Shown: positions 38,136-50,144, counted from the stretch's first letter. The stretch is DNA of 64,000 nucleotides from Flavobacterium terrisoli (GCF_030167905.1 NZ_JARGNA010000002.1:186001-250000); one strand, 5' to 3'. A program made the numbers and translations. Notes: generated by a model not told the origin, from the letters alone.

Positions 38136-38446
38136 ACTGTGGTATTGTATTTTTGTTTTATTTATTCTTTGGTATTATTACATAAAAAAAGACAGTGCAT
38201 AACTGTCCCAAATCAATTTAGGGGACGTAAAACTAACCAAAAAAAATGCTCTATATAAAAATCAAAAAAAAAAATGTTACGCAAACGTTGTAGTTGCAAT
38301 AAATAACATTGACTTTAAGCCATATAACATTAAATTGTAGTTAAATACAGCAATAAAATATGCTCCATATCAAACTAATAATCAGTATAAAAGCAAAAGC
38401 CCTCTCAATCACTTGAGAGGGCTTTTTTATTTAAAACATATTAAAC
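38136..38446. other. Intergenic leader of the 3439-aa adhesin gene
   Basis: 311 AT-rich bases with no credible gene. Two overlapping hairpins lie close upstream of the adhesin: GACAGT/ACTGTC (38191-38207) and GTCCC/GGGAC (38205-38226). A terminator for the gene cluster to the right sits at 38395-38428. No exact promoter consensus was found. Confidence 0.6.
38395..38428 (-). terminator. Terminator at the end of the rpoBC-DUF3467 transcript
   Basis: AAAAGCCCTCTCAA pairs perfectly with TTGAGAGGGCTTTT around a TCAC loop. It lies about 20 bases after the DUF3467 stop codon. Confidence 0.9.
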
Positions 38447-38758
38447 TTATGCTTGACCGGCAGGACCGAAATTCAAAGGAATTGGTGGTTGTTCCGTATC
38501 CTTGATTTCACCGTTGGCTAATTCATATCGGTGGATGTTCTCGCCTAATGCCTTCAGAAATCTTTTAGCATGCTGCGGTGTTAAAACAATTCTCGATTTA
38601 ACTTTTGCCTTTGGCACACCAGGCATGATGGTTACAAAGTCAACTACAAATTCAGAAGCGGAATGATTGATGATAGCCAAGTTGGAATAAATTCCTTCGG
38701 CTGTTTTCTCATCCAACTCAATATTGATTTGCCCTTGTTGTTGATTATTATCACTCAT
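38447..38758 (-). CDS. DUF3467 domain protein
   Basis: A 103-residue protein with the DUF3467 pattern: QINIELDEKTAEGIYSNLA, then HSASEFVVDFVTIMPGVP, then KVKSRIVLTPQHAKRFLKAL. The family is widespread and small; its function is not established. It starts two bases before the rpoC stop region ends, so it is certainly read from the rpoBC transcript, and this position after rpoC recurs in Flavobacteriaceae. A link to transcription or RNA polymerase is only an inference from position. The acidic, soluble composition and lack of a signal peptide indicate a cytoplasmic protein. Confidence 0.9.
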   Translation of the reverse strand: MSDNNQQQGQINIELDEKTAEGIYSNLAIINHSASEFVVDFVTIMPGVPKAKVKSRIVLTPQHAKRFLKALGENIHRYELANGEIKDTEQPPIPLNFGPAGQA

Positions 38759-38760
38759 GA

Positions 38761-41700
38761 TTAGTAGATATATTCTTCTTTGTTAGCCATGATTTCATTG
38801 TAATCTTCTTTCGAACCTACAATGGTGTGATCGTAATCTCTCATACCAGTTCCCGCAGGAATTCTGTGTCCAACGATAACATTTTCTTTAAGACCTTCTA
38901 ATGTATCTACTTTACCAGCCACTGCTGCTTCATTTAATACTTTGGTAGTCTCCTGGAACGATGCTGCAGAGATGAATGATTTCGTTTGTAACGATGCTCT
39001 CGTGATACCTTGAAGTACCGGAGTTGCAGTAGCCGTAATTACCTCACGAGCCACAACCTGATTTTTATCATTACGTTTCAATAATGAATTTTCATCTCTT
39101 AACTCACGTGGAGAAACGATTTGACCCGGTTTTAACACCTCAGAGTCACCTGCATCTTCTACCACTTTCATTCCGTATAGTTTATCATTTTCTTCGATAA
39201 AGTCAGCAGTATGGATCAATTGCTCTTCCAGGAATAATGTATCTCCCGGATCCTGCACTTGTACTTTACGCATCATTTGACGAATAACAACTTCAAAGTG
39301 TTTGTCATTGATTTTTACCCCTTGTAAACGGTAAACCTCTTGAATCTCATTCACCAAATACTGTTGAACAGCAGATGGTCCTTGGATTCTTAAGATATCA
39401 TCCGGAGTAATGGCTCCATCTGATAAAGGCACCCCGGCTTTTACGAAGTCATTCTCTTGTACTAAGATTTGACTAGATAATTTCACCAAGTATTTCTTAA
39501 CCTCACCAAATTTAGATTCGATAACAATCTCACGGTTACCTCTTTTGATTTTACCAAAAGAAACTACACCATCAATTTCAGAAACTACCGCAGGGTTTGA
39601 AGGATTACGAGCTTCTAACAACTCGGTAATTCTTGGTAAACCTCCTGTGATATCGCCTGCTTTAGAAGAACGACGAGGAATTTTCACAAGGATTTTACCC
39701 GCTTTAATTTTCTCTCCATCTTCTACCATAAGGTGAGCTCCAACCGGTAAGTTGTAAGAACGGATCAATTCTCCGTCTTTACCGTAAACCAATAAGGTTG
39801 GGATTAATTTTTTATTTCTTCCTTCAGAGATTACTTTTTCCTGGAATCCGGTTTGCTCATCAATTTCAACCTGGAACGATTGTCCTTGTTCTAAATCTTC
39901 GTAAGCAATTTTTCCGGTAAACTCAGAAACGATAACTCCGTTATATGGATCCCATTTACAGATAGCAGCACCTTTTTCAACCGTGTCACCATCTTTTACA
40001 TTGATAACCGAACCGTAAGGAATATTGTGTGTACTTAATAAAATCCCCGTTTTAACGTCTACCAATTTCAACTCAGTTGAACGAGAAACCACGATATCTA
40101 CTTTGTTTCCATCTGCATCTTCACCTACTACTGTTTTCAAATCTTCGATTTCAAGTTTTCCACCGAATCTTGCAATGATTGCTGATTCTTCAGAAACACC
40201 ACCCGCAACTCCACCAACGTGGAATGTACGAAGTGTCAACTGTGTTCCAGGCTCTCCAATGGATTGGGCAGCGATAACTCCGACTGCTTCTCCTTTTTGA
40301 GTCATTTTTCCGGTAGCCAGGTTACGTCCGTAACATTTAGCACAAATACCTTTTTTAGCTTCACAGGTTAAAGGCGAACGTACATCTACTTTCTCCAATG
40401 GAGATTCTTCAATCGCTTTAACAATCGCTTCAGTAATTTGCTCACCAGAGTGAACTAAGATTTCATTATTCAATGGATTGATTACATCTTGTAACGCAAC
40501 ACGTCCTAAGATTCTCTCTCCTAATGTTTCAACGATTTCCTCATTTTTCTTTAACGCCGAAACTTCAATTCCTCTTAATGTACCACAATCTACAGAGTTT
40601 ACGATTACGTCTTGAGAAACGTCATGTAAACGACGGGTCAAGTAACCAGCATCTGCCGTTTTCAAAGCGGTATCCGCCAAACCTTTACGAGCACCGTGAG
40701 TAGAGATAAAGTACTCAAGAATCGAAAGGCCTTCCTTAAAGTTAGAAAGAATCGGGTTTTCAATAATTTCACCACCACCAGCAGTAGATTTTTTAGGCTT
40801 AGCCATCAAACCACGCATACCGGTTAACTGACGAATCTGTTCTTTAGATCCACGCGCTCCGGAATCAAGCATCATATATACCGAGTTGAAACCTTGTTGG
40901 TCTTCTCTAATATTTTTCATCGCTAATTCTGTAAGCAACGCATTTGTTGAAGTCCAAACGTCAATTACCTGGTTGTAACGCTCATTGTTGGTGATAAGAC
41001 CCATGTTATAGTTTACGGTAATTCCGTCAACCTGCTCACGAGCATCAGCAATCAATTCGTCTTTTCTTTCCGGGATGATAATATCTCCTAATGAGAATGA
41101 CAATCCACCTTTGAAAGCGAATTTGTATCCCATGTCTTTCATGTTGTCAAGGAACGCTGCCGTTGTAGGAACATCAGTTACTGCAAGGATTTTTCCGATG
41201 ATATCACGCAAAGATTTTTTAGTCAATACTTCATTGATATAACCAGCTGCCTGAGGTACTACTTCATTAAATAATACTCTACCTGCAGTAGTTTGGATAA
41301 TTTTATACACTAATTCACCTTCTTCATTAAAATCTTTCGCTCTGATTTTCACACGGGCGTTCAATTCTAATCTTCCTTCATTCAAAGCAATATTTACTTC
41401 TTCCGCTGAATAGAAAGTTAAACCTTCACCTAAAATTTTAAGCTCAGGAGTAGTCAATCTTTCTTTGGTCATATAATAAAGACCCAATACCATGTCTTGA
41501 GAAGGTACGGTAATCGGAGCACCATTTGCAGGGTTAAGGATATTGTGAGAAGCCAACATTAACAATTGTGCTTCCAAAATAGCCTCTGGCCCTAACGGTA
41601 AGTGAACCGCCATCTGGTCACCATCAAAATCCGCGTTAAACGCCGTACATACTAATGGGTGCAACTGGATTGCTTTTCCTTCAATTAATTTTGGTTGGAA

Positions 41701-43065
41701 AGCTTGGATACCAAGTCTGTGTAAGGTAGGAGCACGGTTTAGTAATACCGGGTGACCTTTGATTACGTTTTCAAGGATATCCCATACTACAGGCTCTTTT
41801 TTGTCGATGATTTTCTTAGCCGACTTCACCGTTTTAACGATTCCTCTTTCGATTAACTTACGAATAACGAATGGTTTGTATAGTTCAGCAGCCATATCTT
41901 TTGGCAAACCACATTCGAACAATTTCATTTCAGGTCCAACAACAATTACCGAACGAGCAGAATAATCCACACGTTTTCCTAATAAGTTTTGACGGAAACG
42001 ACCTTGTTTTCCTTTCAATGAATCAGAAAGTGATTTTAATGGTCTGTTTGATTCTGTTTTAACCGCAGAAGCTTTACGTGTGTTGTCAAATAATGAATCT
42101 ACTGATTCCTGCAACATACGTTTTTCGTTTCTCAAGATTACTTCAGGAGCTTTGATCTCCATCAATCTTTTCAAACGGTTGTTACGGATGATTACTCTTC
42201 TGTACAAATCGTTCAAATCGGAAGTAGCAAAACGACCTCCATCAAGCGGCACCAACGGACGCAATTCTGGTGGAATCACCGGAATTACTTTCAAAATCAT
42301 CCATTCCGGACGGTTTTCTCTGTTTAGGTTTGACTCACGGAAAGACTCAACTACCTGTAATCTTTTTAACGCTTCTGTTTTTCTTTGCTTAGACGTTTCG
42401 TTGTTAGCACTGTGTCTCAATTCATAAGACAAAGCATCTAAATCAGTACGTGCCAATAAATCCATGATACATTCAGCACCCATTTTGGCGATGAATTTAT
42501 TTGGATCATTGTCATCTAAATATTGATTCTCCATCGGAAGGGTATCTAAAATGTTTAGATATTCTTCTTCAGTCAAAAAGTCTAATCTGTGTAATGATTC
42601 GCCATCAGCATTTTGAGCAATACCCGCTTGGATTACTACGTATCTTTCGTAGTAAATAATCATATCTAATTTCTTAGACGGCAATCCAAGGATGTACCCA
42701 ATTTTGTTTGGTAACGAACGGAAGTACCAGATGTGAGCAATTGGCACCACCAAATTGATGTGACCAACTCTGTCTCTACGTACTTTTTTCTCGGTTACTT
42801 CAACACCACAACGGTCACAAACGATTCCTTTATAACGGATTCTTTTGTATTTACCACAGGCACATTCGAAATCTTTTACCGGACCGAAAATTCGCTCACA
42901 GAAAAGACCATCACGCTCTGGTTTGTGGGTTCTATAGTTGATAGTTTCCGGCTTCAAAACCTCACCTCTTGACTCAGCCAAGATTGATTCGGGAGAAGCT
43001 AGTCCTATCGAAATTCTGTCAAATCTTTTGATAGTATTTTTAGTATCTTTATTTCTATTCATCAT
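38761..43065 (-). CDS. rpoC: DNA-directed RNA polymerase subunit beta'
   Basis: A 1434-residue protein, normal for Bacteroidota. An N-terminal zinc-binding segment ([13 protein letters not shown] and CDRCG) is followed by the catalytic [12 protein letters not shown] with the three Mg-binding aspartates at 479, 481 and 483. The second zinc site ([19 protein letters not shown]) and the trigger-loop region ([20 protein letters not shown]) follow. It lies 80 bases after rpoB in the leftward ribosomal/transcription cluster. The spacer to rpoB contains short repeats and a hairpin. Confidence 0.98.
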   Translation of the reverse strand: MMNRNKDTKNTIKRFDRISIGLASPESILAESRGEVLKPETINYRTHKPERDGLFCERIFGPVKDFECACGKYKRIRYKGIVCDRCGVEVTEKKVRRDRVGHINLVVPIAHIWYFRSLPNKIGYILGLPSKKLDMIIYYERYVVIQAGIAQNADGESLHRLDFLTEEEYLNILDTLPMENQYLDDNDPNKFIAKMGAECIMDLLARTDLDALSYELRHSANNETSKQRKTEALKRLQVVESFRESNLNRENRPEWMILKVIPVIPPELRPLVPLDGGRFATSDLNDLYRRVIIRNNRLKRLMEIKAPEVILRNEKRMLQESVDSLFDNTRKASAVKTESNRPLKSLSDSLKGKQGRFRQNLLGKRVDYSARSVIVVGPEMKLFECGLPKDMAAELYKPFVIRKLIERGIVKTVKSAKKIIDKKEPVVWDILENVIKGHPVLLNRAPTLHRLGIQAFQPKLIEGKAIQLHPLVCTAFNADFDGDQMAVHLPLGPEAILEAQLLMLASHNILNPANGAPITVPSQDMVLGLYYMTKERLTTPELKILGEGLTFYSAEEVNIALNEGRLELNARVKIRAKDFNEEGELVYKIIQTTAGRVLFNEVVPQAAGYINEVLTKKSLRDIIGKILAVTDVPTTAAFLDNMKDMGYKFAFKGGLSFSLGDIIIPERKDELIADAREQVDGITVNYNMGLITNNERYNQVIDVWTSTNALLTELAMKNIREDQQGFNSVYMMLDSGARGSKEQIRQLTGMRGLMAKPKKSTAGGGEIIENPILSNFKEGLSILEYFISTHGARKGLADTALKTADAGYLTRRLHDVSQDVIVNSVDCGTLRGIEVSALKKNEEIVETLGERILGRVALQDVINPLNNEILVHSGEQITEAIVKAIEESPLEKVDVRSPLTCEAKKGICAKCYGRNLATGKMTQKGEAVGVIAAQSIGEPGTQLTLRTFHVGGVAGGVSEESAIIARFGGKLEIEDLKTVVGEDADGNKVDIVVSRSTELKLVDVKTGILLSTHNIPYGSVINVKDGDTVEKGAAICKWDPYNGVIVSEFTGKIAYEDLEQGQSFQVEIDEQTGFQEKVISEGRNKKLIPTLLVYGKDGELIRSYNLPVGAHLMVEDGEKIKAGKILVKIPRRSSKAGDITGGLPRITELLEARNPSNPAVVSEIDGVVSFGKIKRGNREIVIESKFGEVKKYLVKLSSQILVQENDFVKAGVPLSDGAITPDDILRIQGPSAVQQYLVNEIQEVYRLQGVKINDKHFEVVIRQMMRKVQVQDPGDTLFLEEQLIHTADFIEENDKLYGMKVVEDAGDSEVLKPGQIVSPRELRDENSLLKRNDKNQVVAREVITATATPVLQGITRASLQTKSFISAASFQETTKVLNEAAVAGKVDTLEGLKENVIVGHRIPAGTGMRDYDHTIVGSKEDYNEIMANKEEYIY

Positions 43066-43080
43066 AGTCGTAACATTTAA

Positions 43081-43129
43081 AGTGTTCAGTATTCAGTGTT
43101 CAGTGTTCAGATCATGTATCCGAACACTG
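43081..43129 (-). repeat. Tandem CAGTGTT-type repeat with hairpin in the rpoB-rpoC spacer
   Basis: Three near-copies of AGTGTTCAGT-like sequence run from 43081 to 43110. The last copy, CAGTGTTC (43101-43108), pairs perfectly with GAACACTG at 43122-43129. The resulting hairpin sits between the two RNA polymerase genes. Similar 'actgaacactgaa' strings are common between genes in flavobacteria. Confidence 0.6.
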
Positions 43130-43145
43130 CCACTGCCAACTATTT

Positions 43146-46100
43146 TTATTCTTCTAATCTGATGTCTAATCCAAGACCTTTCAATTCATGCATCAATACA
43201 TTGAATGATTCTGGTAGTCCTGGTTCCGGCATAGTTTCTCCCTTAACGATTGCTTCGTAAGTTTTTGCTCTACCGATTACGTCATCCGATTTAACAGTCA
43301 AAATTTCTCTAAGCGTGCTTGATGCTCCATAAGCTTCAAGTGCCCAAACCTCCATTTCTCCAAAACGCTGACCTCCAAATTGAGCTTTACCACCCAATGG
43401 TTGTTGTGTAATCAAAGAGTATGGACCGATAGAACGTGCGTGCATTTTATCGTCAACCATGTGACCCAATTTCAACATATAGATTACTCCAACTGTTGCT
43501 GCCTGGTGGAAACGCTCTCCAGTTCCTCCATCATACAAATAAGTATGACCGAATCTTGGAATACCTGCTTCGTCTGTCAATTCATTGATTTGGTCTAACG
43601 TTGCTCCGTCAAAAATTGGTGTAGCAAATTTTCTACCCAAGTTCATTCCGGCCCAACCTAATACCGTTTCATAAATCTGACCGATGTTCATACGGGATGG
43701 TACACCCAGTGGATTCAATACGATATCTACCGGAGTTCCGTCTTCTAAGAACGGCATGTCTTCATGACGAACGATACGAGCCACAATACCTTTGTTTCCG
43801 TGACGTCCAGCCATTTTATCACCCACTTTCAATTTACGTTTCTTAGCGATATATACTTTCGCCAATTTCAAAATACCGGCTGGTAATTCATCTCCAACAG
43901 TAATTGTAAATTTCTCTCTTCTTAACGCACCCTGCAAGTCATTTAACTTGATTTTATAATTGTGGATCAAGTCGTTAACCAAATGGTTAGTTTCCTCATC
44001 CGCAACCCATTGGCCTTTGGTTAAGTGAGCGAAATCTTCAACGGCATGTAACATTTTTTGGGTGTATTTTTTACCTTTTGGCAATACTTCTTCACCCAAA
44101 TCGTTCATTACACCTTGCGATGTTTTTCCGTTTACAATGTTGAATAATTTGTCAACCAATTTGTCTTTTAATTCAACAAATTTGGTTTCGAATTCCATTT
44201 CCAAAGACGTCAAATCGTCTTTATCTTTGGTACGTTTCTTTTTATCTTTTACCGCTCTCGCGAATAATTTTTTATCTAAAACCACACCGTGTAATGATGG
44301 AGAAGCTTTTAATGAAGCATCTTTCACATCACCTGCTTTATCCCCGAAGATCGCTCTTAACAATTTCTCTTCCGGTGTAGGATCTGATTCTCCTTTTGGC
44401 GTAATTTTTCCGATTAGAATGTCACCAGGTTTAACCTCGGCACCGATTCTGATCATTCCGTTTTCATCCAAGTCTTTAGTAGCTTCTTCAGAAACGTTCG
44501 GGATATCATTAGTTAACTCTTCATTACCTAATTTAGTATCTCTAACTTCCAATGAATAGTCATCAACGTGGATAGACGTGAAGATATCGTCACGAACCAC
44601 TTTTTCAGAGATTACAATCGCATCCTCAAAGTTATACCCTTTCCAAGGCATAAACGCTACTTTAAGGTTTCTACCTAAAGCCAACTCTCCGTTTTGTGTT
44701 GCATATCCTTCACAAAGTACTTGTCCTAATTTCACTCTGTCGCCTTTTCTAACGATTGGCTTCAGGTTGATAGACGTACTTTGATTCGTTTTTCTGAATT
44801 TGATCAAGTTATACGATTTCTCATCCGGGTCAAAACTTACCATTCTTTCCTCTTCAGTTCTGTCGTATTTGATAGTAATCATGTTGGCGTCAACGTACTC
44901 TACAGTTCCGTTTCCTTCCGCATTGATTAATACTCTTGAGTCAGAAGCTACTTGACGCTCTAAACCTGTTCCTACGATTGGTGCTTCAGGACGTAACAAT
45001 GGTACAGCCTGACGCATCATGTTGGAGCCCATCAACGCACGGTTCGCATCATCATGCTCCAAGAAAGGAATCAATGAAGCTGAAATCGAGGCGATTTGGT
45101 TAGGCGCTACGTCGGTATAGTGGATCTCGTTTGGATCAACTACCGGGAAATCACCTTCTTCACGGGCAATAACCTTATCGGCAGTAATTTTTCCTTTGGC
45201 ATCCATTTCAATGTTTGCCTGAGCAATCATTTTACCTTCTTCTTCTTCTGCACTTAAATAGATTGGTTCAGACACTAAGTCAACTGTTCCGCTGGTTACT
45301 TTACGGTATGGTGTTTCGATGAATCCCATTCCGTTAACTTTAGCATAAACACCCAATGATGAAATCAAACCAATGTTTGGTCCCTCAGGCGTTTCAATCG
45401 GACACAATCTTCCGTAGTGCGTATAGTGAACGTCACGTACCTCGAAACCGGCTCTTTCTCTCGAAAGCCCACCTGGTCCAAGGGCAGATAATCTTCTTTT
45501 GTGTGTAATCTCAGCCAATGGATTTGTTTGGTCCATGAATTGAGACAACTGGTTCGTACCAAAGAAAGAGTTGATAACCGATGACAATGTTTTAGCATTG
45601 ATCAAATCGATTGGTGTAAACACCTCGTTATCTCTAACGTTCATTCTCTCACGGATGGTTCTCGCCATACGGGCTAAACCTACACCAAATTGTTGAGACA
45701 ATTGCTCACCAACGGTTCTCACACGACGGTTTGACAAGTGATCAATATCATCAATCTCTGCTTTAGAGTTGATCAATTCGATCAAATATTTTACGATGGT
45801 GATGATATCTTCTTTGGTCAAGACTTGCTTTTCCATCGGGATATCAAGGTTCAGTTTTTTGTTCATTCTGTAACGACCTACTTCACCTAAGTTGTAACGT
45901 TGGTCAGAGAAGAATAATTTATCGATGATGCCACGAGCGGTTTCCTCATCAGGCGGTTCTGCATTACGCAACTGACGGTAAATGTGCTCAACAGCTTCTT
46001 TTTCTGAGTTTGTTGGGTCTTTTTGTAACGTGTTGTGGATGATAGCGTAATCTCCTTGATTAGCATCTTCCTTGTGTAACAAAATAGATTTTACGTTAGA

Positions 46101-46958
46101 ATCGATGATTTCTTCCACATTATCTTTGTCGATAATGGTATCACGATCCAAGATAATTTCGTTACGTTCGATAGATACTACTTCTCCAGTATCCTCGTCA
46201 ACGAAATCTTCGTGCCAGGTATTCAATACTCTCGCCGCTAATCTTCTTCCAACGTATTTCTTAAGACCTGTTTTTGAAACTTTGATTTCTTCTGCAAGGT
46301 CAAAAATTTCAAGAATGTCCTTATCTCTTTCAAATCCGATAGCACGGAAAAGAGTAGTAACAGGTAATTTTTTCTTTCTATCGATATAAGCATACATTAC
46401 GCTATTGATATCGGTAGCAAATTCAATCCATGAACCTTTGAAAGGGATAACTCTAGCAGAATACAACTTAGTACCATTAGCATGGAAAGACTGACCAAAG
46501 AAAACACCAGGTGAACGGTGTAACTGAGAAACTACCACACGCTCAGCACCATTGATAACGAAAGTTCCGCTTGGTGTCATGTATGGAATTGTACCAAGAT
46601 AAACATCTTGAACAATAGTTTCAAAATCTTCGTGCTCCGGATCAGTACAGTATAGTTTTAGTCTGGCTTTTAAAGGCACACTATATGTTAAACCTCTTTC
46701 GATACACTCTTGAATGGTGTAACGTGGCGGGTCAACAAAATAATCTAGGAACTCCAATACAAATTGGTTTCTTGTATCAGTTATTGGAAAGTTTTCCATG
46801 AAGGTGTTGTATAACCCTTCGTTGCCTCTCTCGTCAGATTTGGTTTCCAATTGGAAGAAATCTTTAAAAGATTTTACCTGAACATCTAGGAAATCCGGAT
46901 ATTGAGGTATGTTTTTAGTAGAGGCAAAATTCAATCTTTCAGTCTGATTTGTTATCAT
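43146..46958 (-). CDS. rpoB: DNA-directed RNA polymerase subunit beta
   Basis: A 1270-residue protein starting [13 protein letters not shown]. The rifampicin-pocket region is visible ([19 protein letters not shown], then [20 protein letters not shown]), as are the late [19 protein letters not shown] and [20 protein letters not shown] segments. An upstream ATG at 47009 was rejected: it adds 17 residues before the conserved N-terminus. A 253-base spacer with a long hairpin separates it from rplL. It forms the catalytic core of RNA polymerase with the product of rpoC. Confidence 0.98.
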   Translation of the reverse strand: MITNQTERLNFASTKNIPQYPDFLDVQVKSFKDFFQLETKSDERGNEGLYNTFMENFPITDTRNQFVLEFLDYFVDPPRYTIQECIERGLTYSVPLKARLKLYCTDPEHEDFETIVQDVYLGTIPYMTPSGTFVINGAERVVVSQLHRSPGVFFGQSFHANGTKLYSARVIPFKGSWIEFATDINSVMYAYIDRKKKLPVTTLFRAIGFERDKDILEIFDLAEEIKVSKTGLKKYVGRRLAARVLNTWHEDFVDEDTGEVVSIERNEIILDRDTIIDKDNVEEIIDSNVKSILLHKEDANQGDYAIIHNTLQKDPTNSEKEAVEHIYRQLRNAEPPDEETARGIIDKLFFSDQRYNLGEVGRYRMNKKLNLDIPMEKQVLTKEDIITIVKYLIELINSKAEIDDIDHLSNRRVRTVGEQLSQQFGVGLARMARTIRERMNVRDNEVFTPIDLINAKTLSSVINSFFGTNQLSQFMDQTNPLAEITHKRRLSALGPGGLSRERAGFEVRDVHYTHYGRLCPIETPEGPNIGLISSLGVYAKVNGMGFIETPYRKVTSGTVDLVSEPIYLSAEEEEGKMIAQANIEMDAKGKITADKVIAREEGDFPVVDPNEIHYTDVAPNQIASISASLIPFLEHDDANRALMGSNMMRQAVPLLRPEAPIVGTGLERQVASDSRVLINAEGNGTVEYVDANMITIKYDRTEEERMVSFDPDEKSYNLIKFRKTNQSTSINLKPIVRKGDRVKLGQVLCEGYATQNGELALGRNLKVAFMPWKGYNFEDAIVISEKVVRDDIFTSIHVDDYSLEVRDTKLGNEELTNDIPNVSEEATKDLDENGMIRIGAEVKPGDILIGKITPKGESDPTPEEKLLRAIFGDKAGDVKDASLKASPSLHGVVLDKKLFARAVKDKKKRTKDKDDLTSLEMEFETKFVELKDKLVDKLFNIVNGKTSQGVMNDLGEEVLPKGKKYTQKMLHAVEDFAHLTKGQWVADEETNHLVNDLIHNYKIKLNDLQGALRREKFTITVGDELPAGILKLAKVYIAKKRKLKVGDKMAGRHGNKGIVARIVRHEDMPFLEDGTPVDIVLNPLGVPSRMNIGQIYETVLGWAGMNLGRKFATPIFDGATLDQINELTDEAGIPRFGHTYLYDGGTGERFHQAATVGVIYMLKLGHMVDDKMHARSIGPYSLITQQPLGGKAQFGGQRFGEMEVWALEAYGASSTLREILTVKSDDVIGRAKTYEAIVKGETMPEPGLPESFNVLMHELKGLGLDIRLEE

Positions 46959-47150
46959 CAATGGACAAAATTTTGATTTAAAAAAAGTAATTTTTGTGTG
47001 TAAAAACACTGTATAATCTATACTTTCCTTTTGATAACCAACACCTCTTAAAAATAAACCAGGAAAAATTGTTCATTTTTTTCTTCGTGTTGATTAAAAG
47101 CTCTCGCATTTAATATTATTTTAAGACAATAATTTTATTATACGAAAAAT

Positions 47151-47189
47151 GGTTTAGGCCCTTGGACGCATTTGTCCAAGGCCTAAACC
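47151..47189 (-). promoter_or_regulatory. Long hairpin between rplL and rpoB, candidate attenuator or RNA-processing site
   Basis: GGTTTAGGCC plus CTTGGAC (47151-47167) pairs with GTCCAAG plus GCCTAAACC (47174-47189): 16 base pairs with one bulged C and a six-base loop. Read leftward it is followed by only a modest T-run (ATTTTTCG). In E. coli the same spacer carries a partial terminator and an RNase III site, so a similar role in setting rpoBC levels is plausible. Confidence 0.65.
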
Positions 47190-47211
47190 TAGTTCTAAAA
47201 CCGGTGTTGGA

Positions 47212-47586
47212 TTATTTTAATTCAACAACAGCTCCAGCTTCTTCTAAAGATTTTTTCAAACCTTCAGCTTCTGCTTTAGAAACTCCTTCTTTGATGTTTG
47301 CAGGTGCACCATCAACGATGTCTTTTGCTTCTTTAAGACCTAAACCTGTTAATTCTTTAACAGCTTTAACTACTGCTAATTTAGAAGCACCAGCATCTTT
47401 CAATACTACTGTGAATTCTGTTTGCTCTTCTGCAGCACCACCGTCTCCAGCACCACCAGCAGCAACTACAACAGCTGCAGCAGCTGGTTCGATACCATAC
47501 TCATCTTTTAATATTGTAGCTAAATCGTTAACTTCTTTTACTGTAAGGTTAACTAATTGTTCTGCGAATTGTTTCAAATCTGCCAT
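47212..47586 (-). CDS. rplL: 50S ribosomal protein L7/L12
   Basis: A 124-residue acidic protein. It has an N-terminal dimerisation part ([19 protein letters not shown]), an Ala/Gly-rich hinge ([17 protein letters not shown]) and the globular C-terminal domain ([31 protein letters not shown]). It forms the flexible ribosomal stalk that recruits translation factors and follows rplJ by 53 bases, in the usual order. Confidence 0.98.
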   Translation of the reverse strand: MADLKQFAEQLVNLTVKEVNDLATILKDEYGIEPAAAAVVVAAGGAGDGGAAEEQTEFTVVLKDAGASKLAVVKAVKELTGLGLKEAKDIVDGAPANIKEGVSKAEAEGLKKSLEEAGAVVELK

Positions 47587-47639
47587 TTTTTCTATCGTTT
47601 AAAATGTTCTTTAATTATTATTTTTTTAGTCTGCTCTAA

Positions 47640-48140
47640 TTATTCAGCTGCTTCACCTTTTTTCTCAGCATTGTTTAATAAAGCTGAAATAATGCGTTGC
47701 GCTGGAGATTGAAGTAATCCGATGATTTCACCGATAACTTCTTCTTTAGATTTAAGTGATGCTAAGCTGTCTAACAAGTTATCTCCAATGTAGATTTCTT
47801 GGTTGATGTAAGCACCTTTAAATACTGGTTTATCAGATTTTTTTCTGAAGTCTTTAATGATTTTTGCCGGAGCATTAGCGATGTCAGCTATAAAAATAGA
47901 AGAGTTTCCTTTTAATATAGTTGGTAAATCACCATAATCATTAGCTGAAGCTTCCATTGCTTTTTCAAGCAAGGTATTCTTAACTACTTCTAATTTGATA
48001 CCTGCTTTAAAACAAGCTCTTCTTAAGCTTGAAGTAGTTTCTGCATCTAATCCGGAAGTGTCAGCAATATATACAATACTACTTTCAGCCAACTTTGCAG
48101 TTAAATCTTCTATCGCGATTGATTTTTCTTCTCTTGTCAT
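47640..48140 (-). CDS. rplJ: 50S ribosomal protein L10
   Basis: A 166-residue protein that anchors L7/L12 to the ribosome. Visible features are the N-terminal MTREEKSIAIEDLTAKLAE, the core VVKNTLLEKAM and DLPTILKGNSSIFIADI, and the C-terminal helix SPAQRIISALLNNAEKKGEA that binds L12 dimers. It lies 23 bases after rplA. L10 autoregulates the operon in many bacteria, but no clear leader structure is visible in the short spacer here. Confidence 0.97.
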   Translation of the reverse strand: MTREEKSIAIEDLTAKLAESSIVYIADTSGLDAETTSSLRRACFKAGIKLEVVKNTLLEKAMEASANDYGDLPTILKGNSSIFIADIANAPAKIIKDFRKKSDKPVFKGAYINQEIYIGDNLLDSLASLKSKEEVIGEIIGLLQSPAQRIISALLNNAEKKGEAAE

Positions 48141-48163
48141 AATAAAATTTGTTTAACTACCAA

Positions 48164-48853
48164 TTACACTGCTTTAGGATCTAAAGCGATAGCAGGGCTC
48201 ATAGTAGAAGAGATGTGAATACTCTTAATGTATGTTCCTTTAGCTGCAGTTGGTTTTAATTTAAGTAATGTTTGAATGATCTCGTGAGCGTTATCTACAA
48301 TCTTATCAGCTTCGAAAGAGATTCTTCCGATTCCAGCGTGAACGATTCCAGTTTTATCAACTTTAAAGTCAATTTTACCCGCTTTCACTTCAGCAACAGC
48401 TTTACCAATTTCCATGGTTACTGTTCCAGTTTTAGGGTTTGGCATTAAACCTCTTGGACCTAACACACGTCCTAACGGACCTAATTTACCCATGATAGCA
48501 GGCATAGTGATGATTACATCAACATCTGTCCAACCATCTTTAATTTTTTGAAGGTAATCGTCTAATCCTACATAGTCAGCACCAGCCGCTTTCGCTTCTG
48601 CTTCTTTATCCGGAGTAACTAAAGCTAATACTTTAGTGTCTTTACCGGTTCCATGAGGAAGTGTAACAACACCTCTTACCATTTGGTTTGCTTTTCTTGG
48701 ATCAACTCCCAAACGAACAGCAATATCCACAGACTCGTCAAATTTTGCAGAAGCAACAACTTTCAATAAAGACGAAGCGTCTTTTAGTGAATACAGTTTG
48801 TTTTTTTCAATTTTTGCCGCAGCCTCTTTTTGTTTTTTTGTCAATTTTGCCAT
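48164..48853 (-). CDS. rplA: 50S ribosomal protein L1
   Basis: A 229-residue protein with the L1 signatures [20 protein letters not shown] and [20 protein letters not shown]. It forms the L1 stalk at the E site and commonly represses its own operon. It starts three bases after the rplK stop, so the two are co-transcribed. Confidence 0.98.
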   Translation of the reverse strand: MAKLTKKQKEAAAKIEKNKLYSLKDASSLLKVVASAKFDESVDIAVRLGVDPRKANQMVRGVVTLPHGTGKDTKVLALVTPDKEAEAKAAGADYVGLDDYLQKIKDGWTDVDVIITMPAIMGKLGPLGRVLGPRGLMPNPKTGTVTMEIGKAVAEVKAGKIDFKVDKTGIVHAGIGRISFEADKIVDNAHEIIQTLLKLKPTAAKGTYIKSIHISSTMSPAIALDPKAV

Positions 48854-48856
48854 GTC

Positions 48857-49303
48857 TTATCCTTTGTTTAGAGGAGAATCTCCAGTTACAGTTAATCCCA
48901 TTGATCTAGCTGTTCCAGCAATCATGCTCATAGCAGATTCGATTGTGAATGCATTCAAATCAGTCATCTTGTCTTCAGCAATCGTTTTGATTTGGTCCCA
49001 AGAAACGTTACCAACTTTACGACGATTAGGCTCTCCAGAACCAGATTTTAATTTAGCAGCATCCAATAATTGAATTGCAGCAGGTGGAGTTTTCACGACA
49101 AAATCGAATGATTTGTCTTTGTACACGGTAATTTGTACCGGTAACACTTTGCCAGGTTGATCTTGTGTTCTAGCATTAAATTGCTTACAGAACTCCATGA
49201 TATTAACACCAGCAGCTCCCAGAGCAGGTCCAACCGGTGGCGACGGGTTCGCAGCACCTCCCTTAACTTGTAGTTTAACTACTTTACTAATCTCTTTAGC
49301 CAT
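48857..49303 (-). CDS. rplK: 50S ribosomal protein L11
   Basis: A 148-residue protein with the L11 N-terminal signature [20 protein letters not shown] followed by [13 protein letters not shown], and the C-terminal RNA-binding part ([20 protein letters not shown]). It binds the GTPase-associated centre of 23S rRNA. It lies 64 bases downstream of nusG. Confidence 0.98.
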   Translation of the reverse strand: MAKEISKVVKLQVKGGAANPSPPVGPALGAAGVNIMEFCKQFNARTQDQPGKVLPVQITVYKDKSFDFVVKTPPAAIQLLDAAKLKSGSGEPNRRKVGNVSWDQIKTIAEDKMTDLNAFTIESAMSMIAGTARSMGLTVTGDSPLNKG

Positions 49304-49367
49304 TGTTTTTAAAAATTTACAATAATCCGTGGAAGCAAATTATTGCGGTTTATAATAGTGTAACAAA

Positions 49368-49919
49368 TTATACTTTTTCAACTTGCATAAAGCTCAATTC
49401 CAATGGTGTTTTTCTACCGAAAATTTTCACCATTACTTCCAGCTTACGCTTTTCTTCATTGATTTTGTCAATAGTTCCGTTGAAACCATTGAAAGGACCA
49501 TCAATAACCTTGATTGTTTCTCCTATATTGAAAGGAATGTTTTGCGTATCTGTATTCACAGCCAACTCATCCACTTTTCCTAGCATTCTGTTTACTTCAG
49601 ACATTCTTAACGGCACAGGATCTCCACCTTTTACTTCACCTAAGAAACCAATTACACCGGTAATCGATTTAATGATGTGTGGAATTTCACCAACCAAATT
49701 AGCTTCAATCATGACATAACCAGGAAAATACACTTTATCCTTAGCTATTTTTTTTCCGTCTCTAACCTGCACCACTTTTTCAGTCGGAACAAGAACCTGA
49801 GAGATATAATCTGCCATGCCCAGTCTGTTGATTTCGGTTTCGATATAAGCTTTTACCTTATTCTCCTGACCGCTAACAGCCCTAACGACATACCATTTTT
49901 TTACATTAATATCAGCCAT
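49368..49919 (-). CDS. nusG: Transcription termination/antitermination protein NusG
   Basis: A 183-residue protein with the NGN domain (KWYVVRAVSGQENKVKAYIE, then VYFPGYVMIEANL) and the C-terminal KOW motif (IGETIKVIDGPFNGFNGTID). It travels with RNA polymerase, suppresses or promotes pausing and couples transcription to translation. It starts ten bases after the secE stop. The order secE-nusG-rplK is the near-universal one. Confidence 0.97.
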   Translation of the reverse strand: MADINVKKWYVVRAVSGQENKVKAYIETEINRLGMADYISQVLVPTEKVVQVRDGKKIAKDKVYFPGYVMIEANLVGEIPHIIKSITGVIGFLGEVKGGDPVPLRMSEVNRMLGKVDELAVNTDTQNIPFNIGETIKVIDGPFNGFNGTIDKINEEKRKLEVMVKIFGRKTPLELSFMQVEKV

Positions 49920-49929
49920 TTCAGAAAAA

Positions 49930-50127
49930 TTAAGGTTTTAACCAATTAAAGAAACCGGCAATAACTTTTGCACAAGCTTCATCAATACCCCAAGTTACCA
50001 AAGCAAAAACAATTGAAAATAAAGCCACTACGATAGTGAACTTTTGAACTTCAGCCCATTCCGGCCAAGTAACATTTGTTTTCAACTCTTCAAATGCTTC
50101 TGATATATAGTTAACAATTTTTGTCAT
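49930..50127 (-). CDS. secE: Preprotein translocase subunit SecE
   Basis: A 65-residue protein with the amphipathic helix YISEAFEELKTNVTWPEWAE and one transmembrane helix (FTIVVALFSIVFALVTW). This is the short one-helix form of the SecYEG channel subunit found in most bacteria outside the Proteobacteria. It lies 17 bases downstream of tRNA-Trp and directly before nusG. Confidence 0.95.
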   Translation of the reverse strand: MTKIVNYISEAFEELKTNVTWPEWAEVQKFTIVVALFSIVFALVTWGIDEACAKVIAGFFNWLKP

Positions 50128-50144
50128 TGTAAATTATTTTTTTG

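Noticed and set aside
44062..44559. A 165-codon open frame antisense to rpoB
   Set aside because: rpoB is certain in the other direction; the antisense product has biased Ser/Phe/Leu composition and no recognisable motif.
46959..47009. Upstream in-frame start for rpoB
   Set aside because: It adds a hydrophobic 17-residue stretch before the conserved N-terminus, and such extensions are not typical for rpoB.
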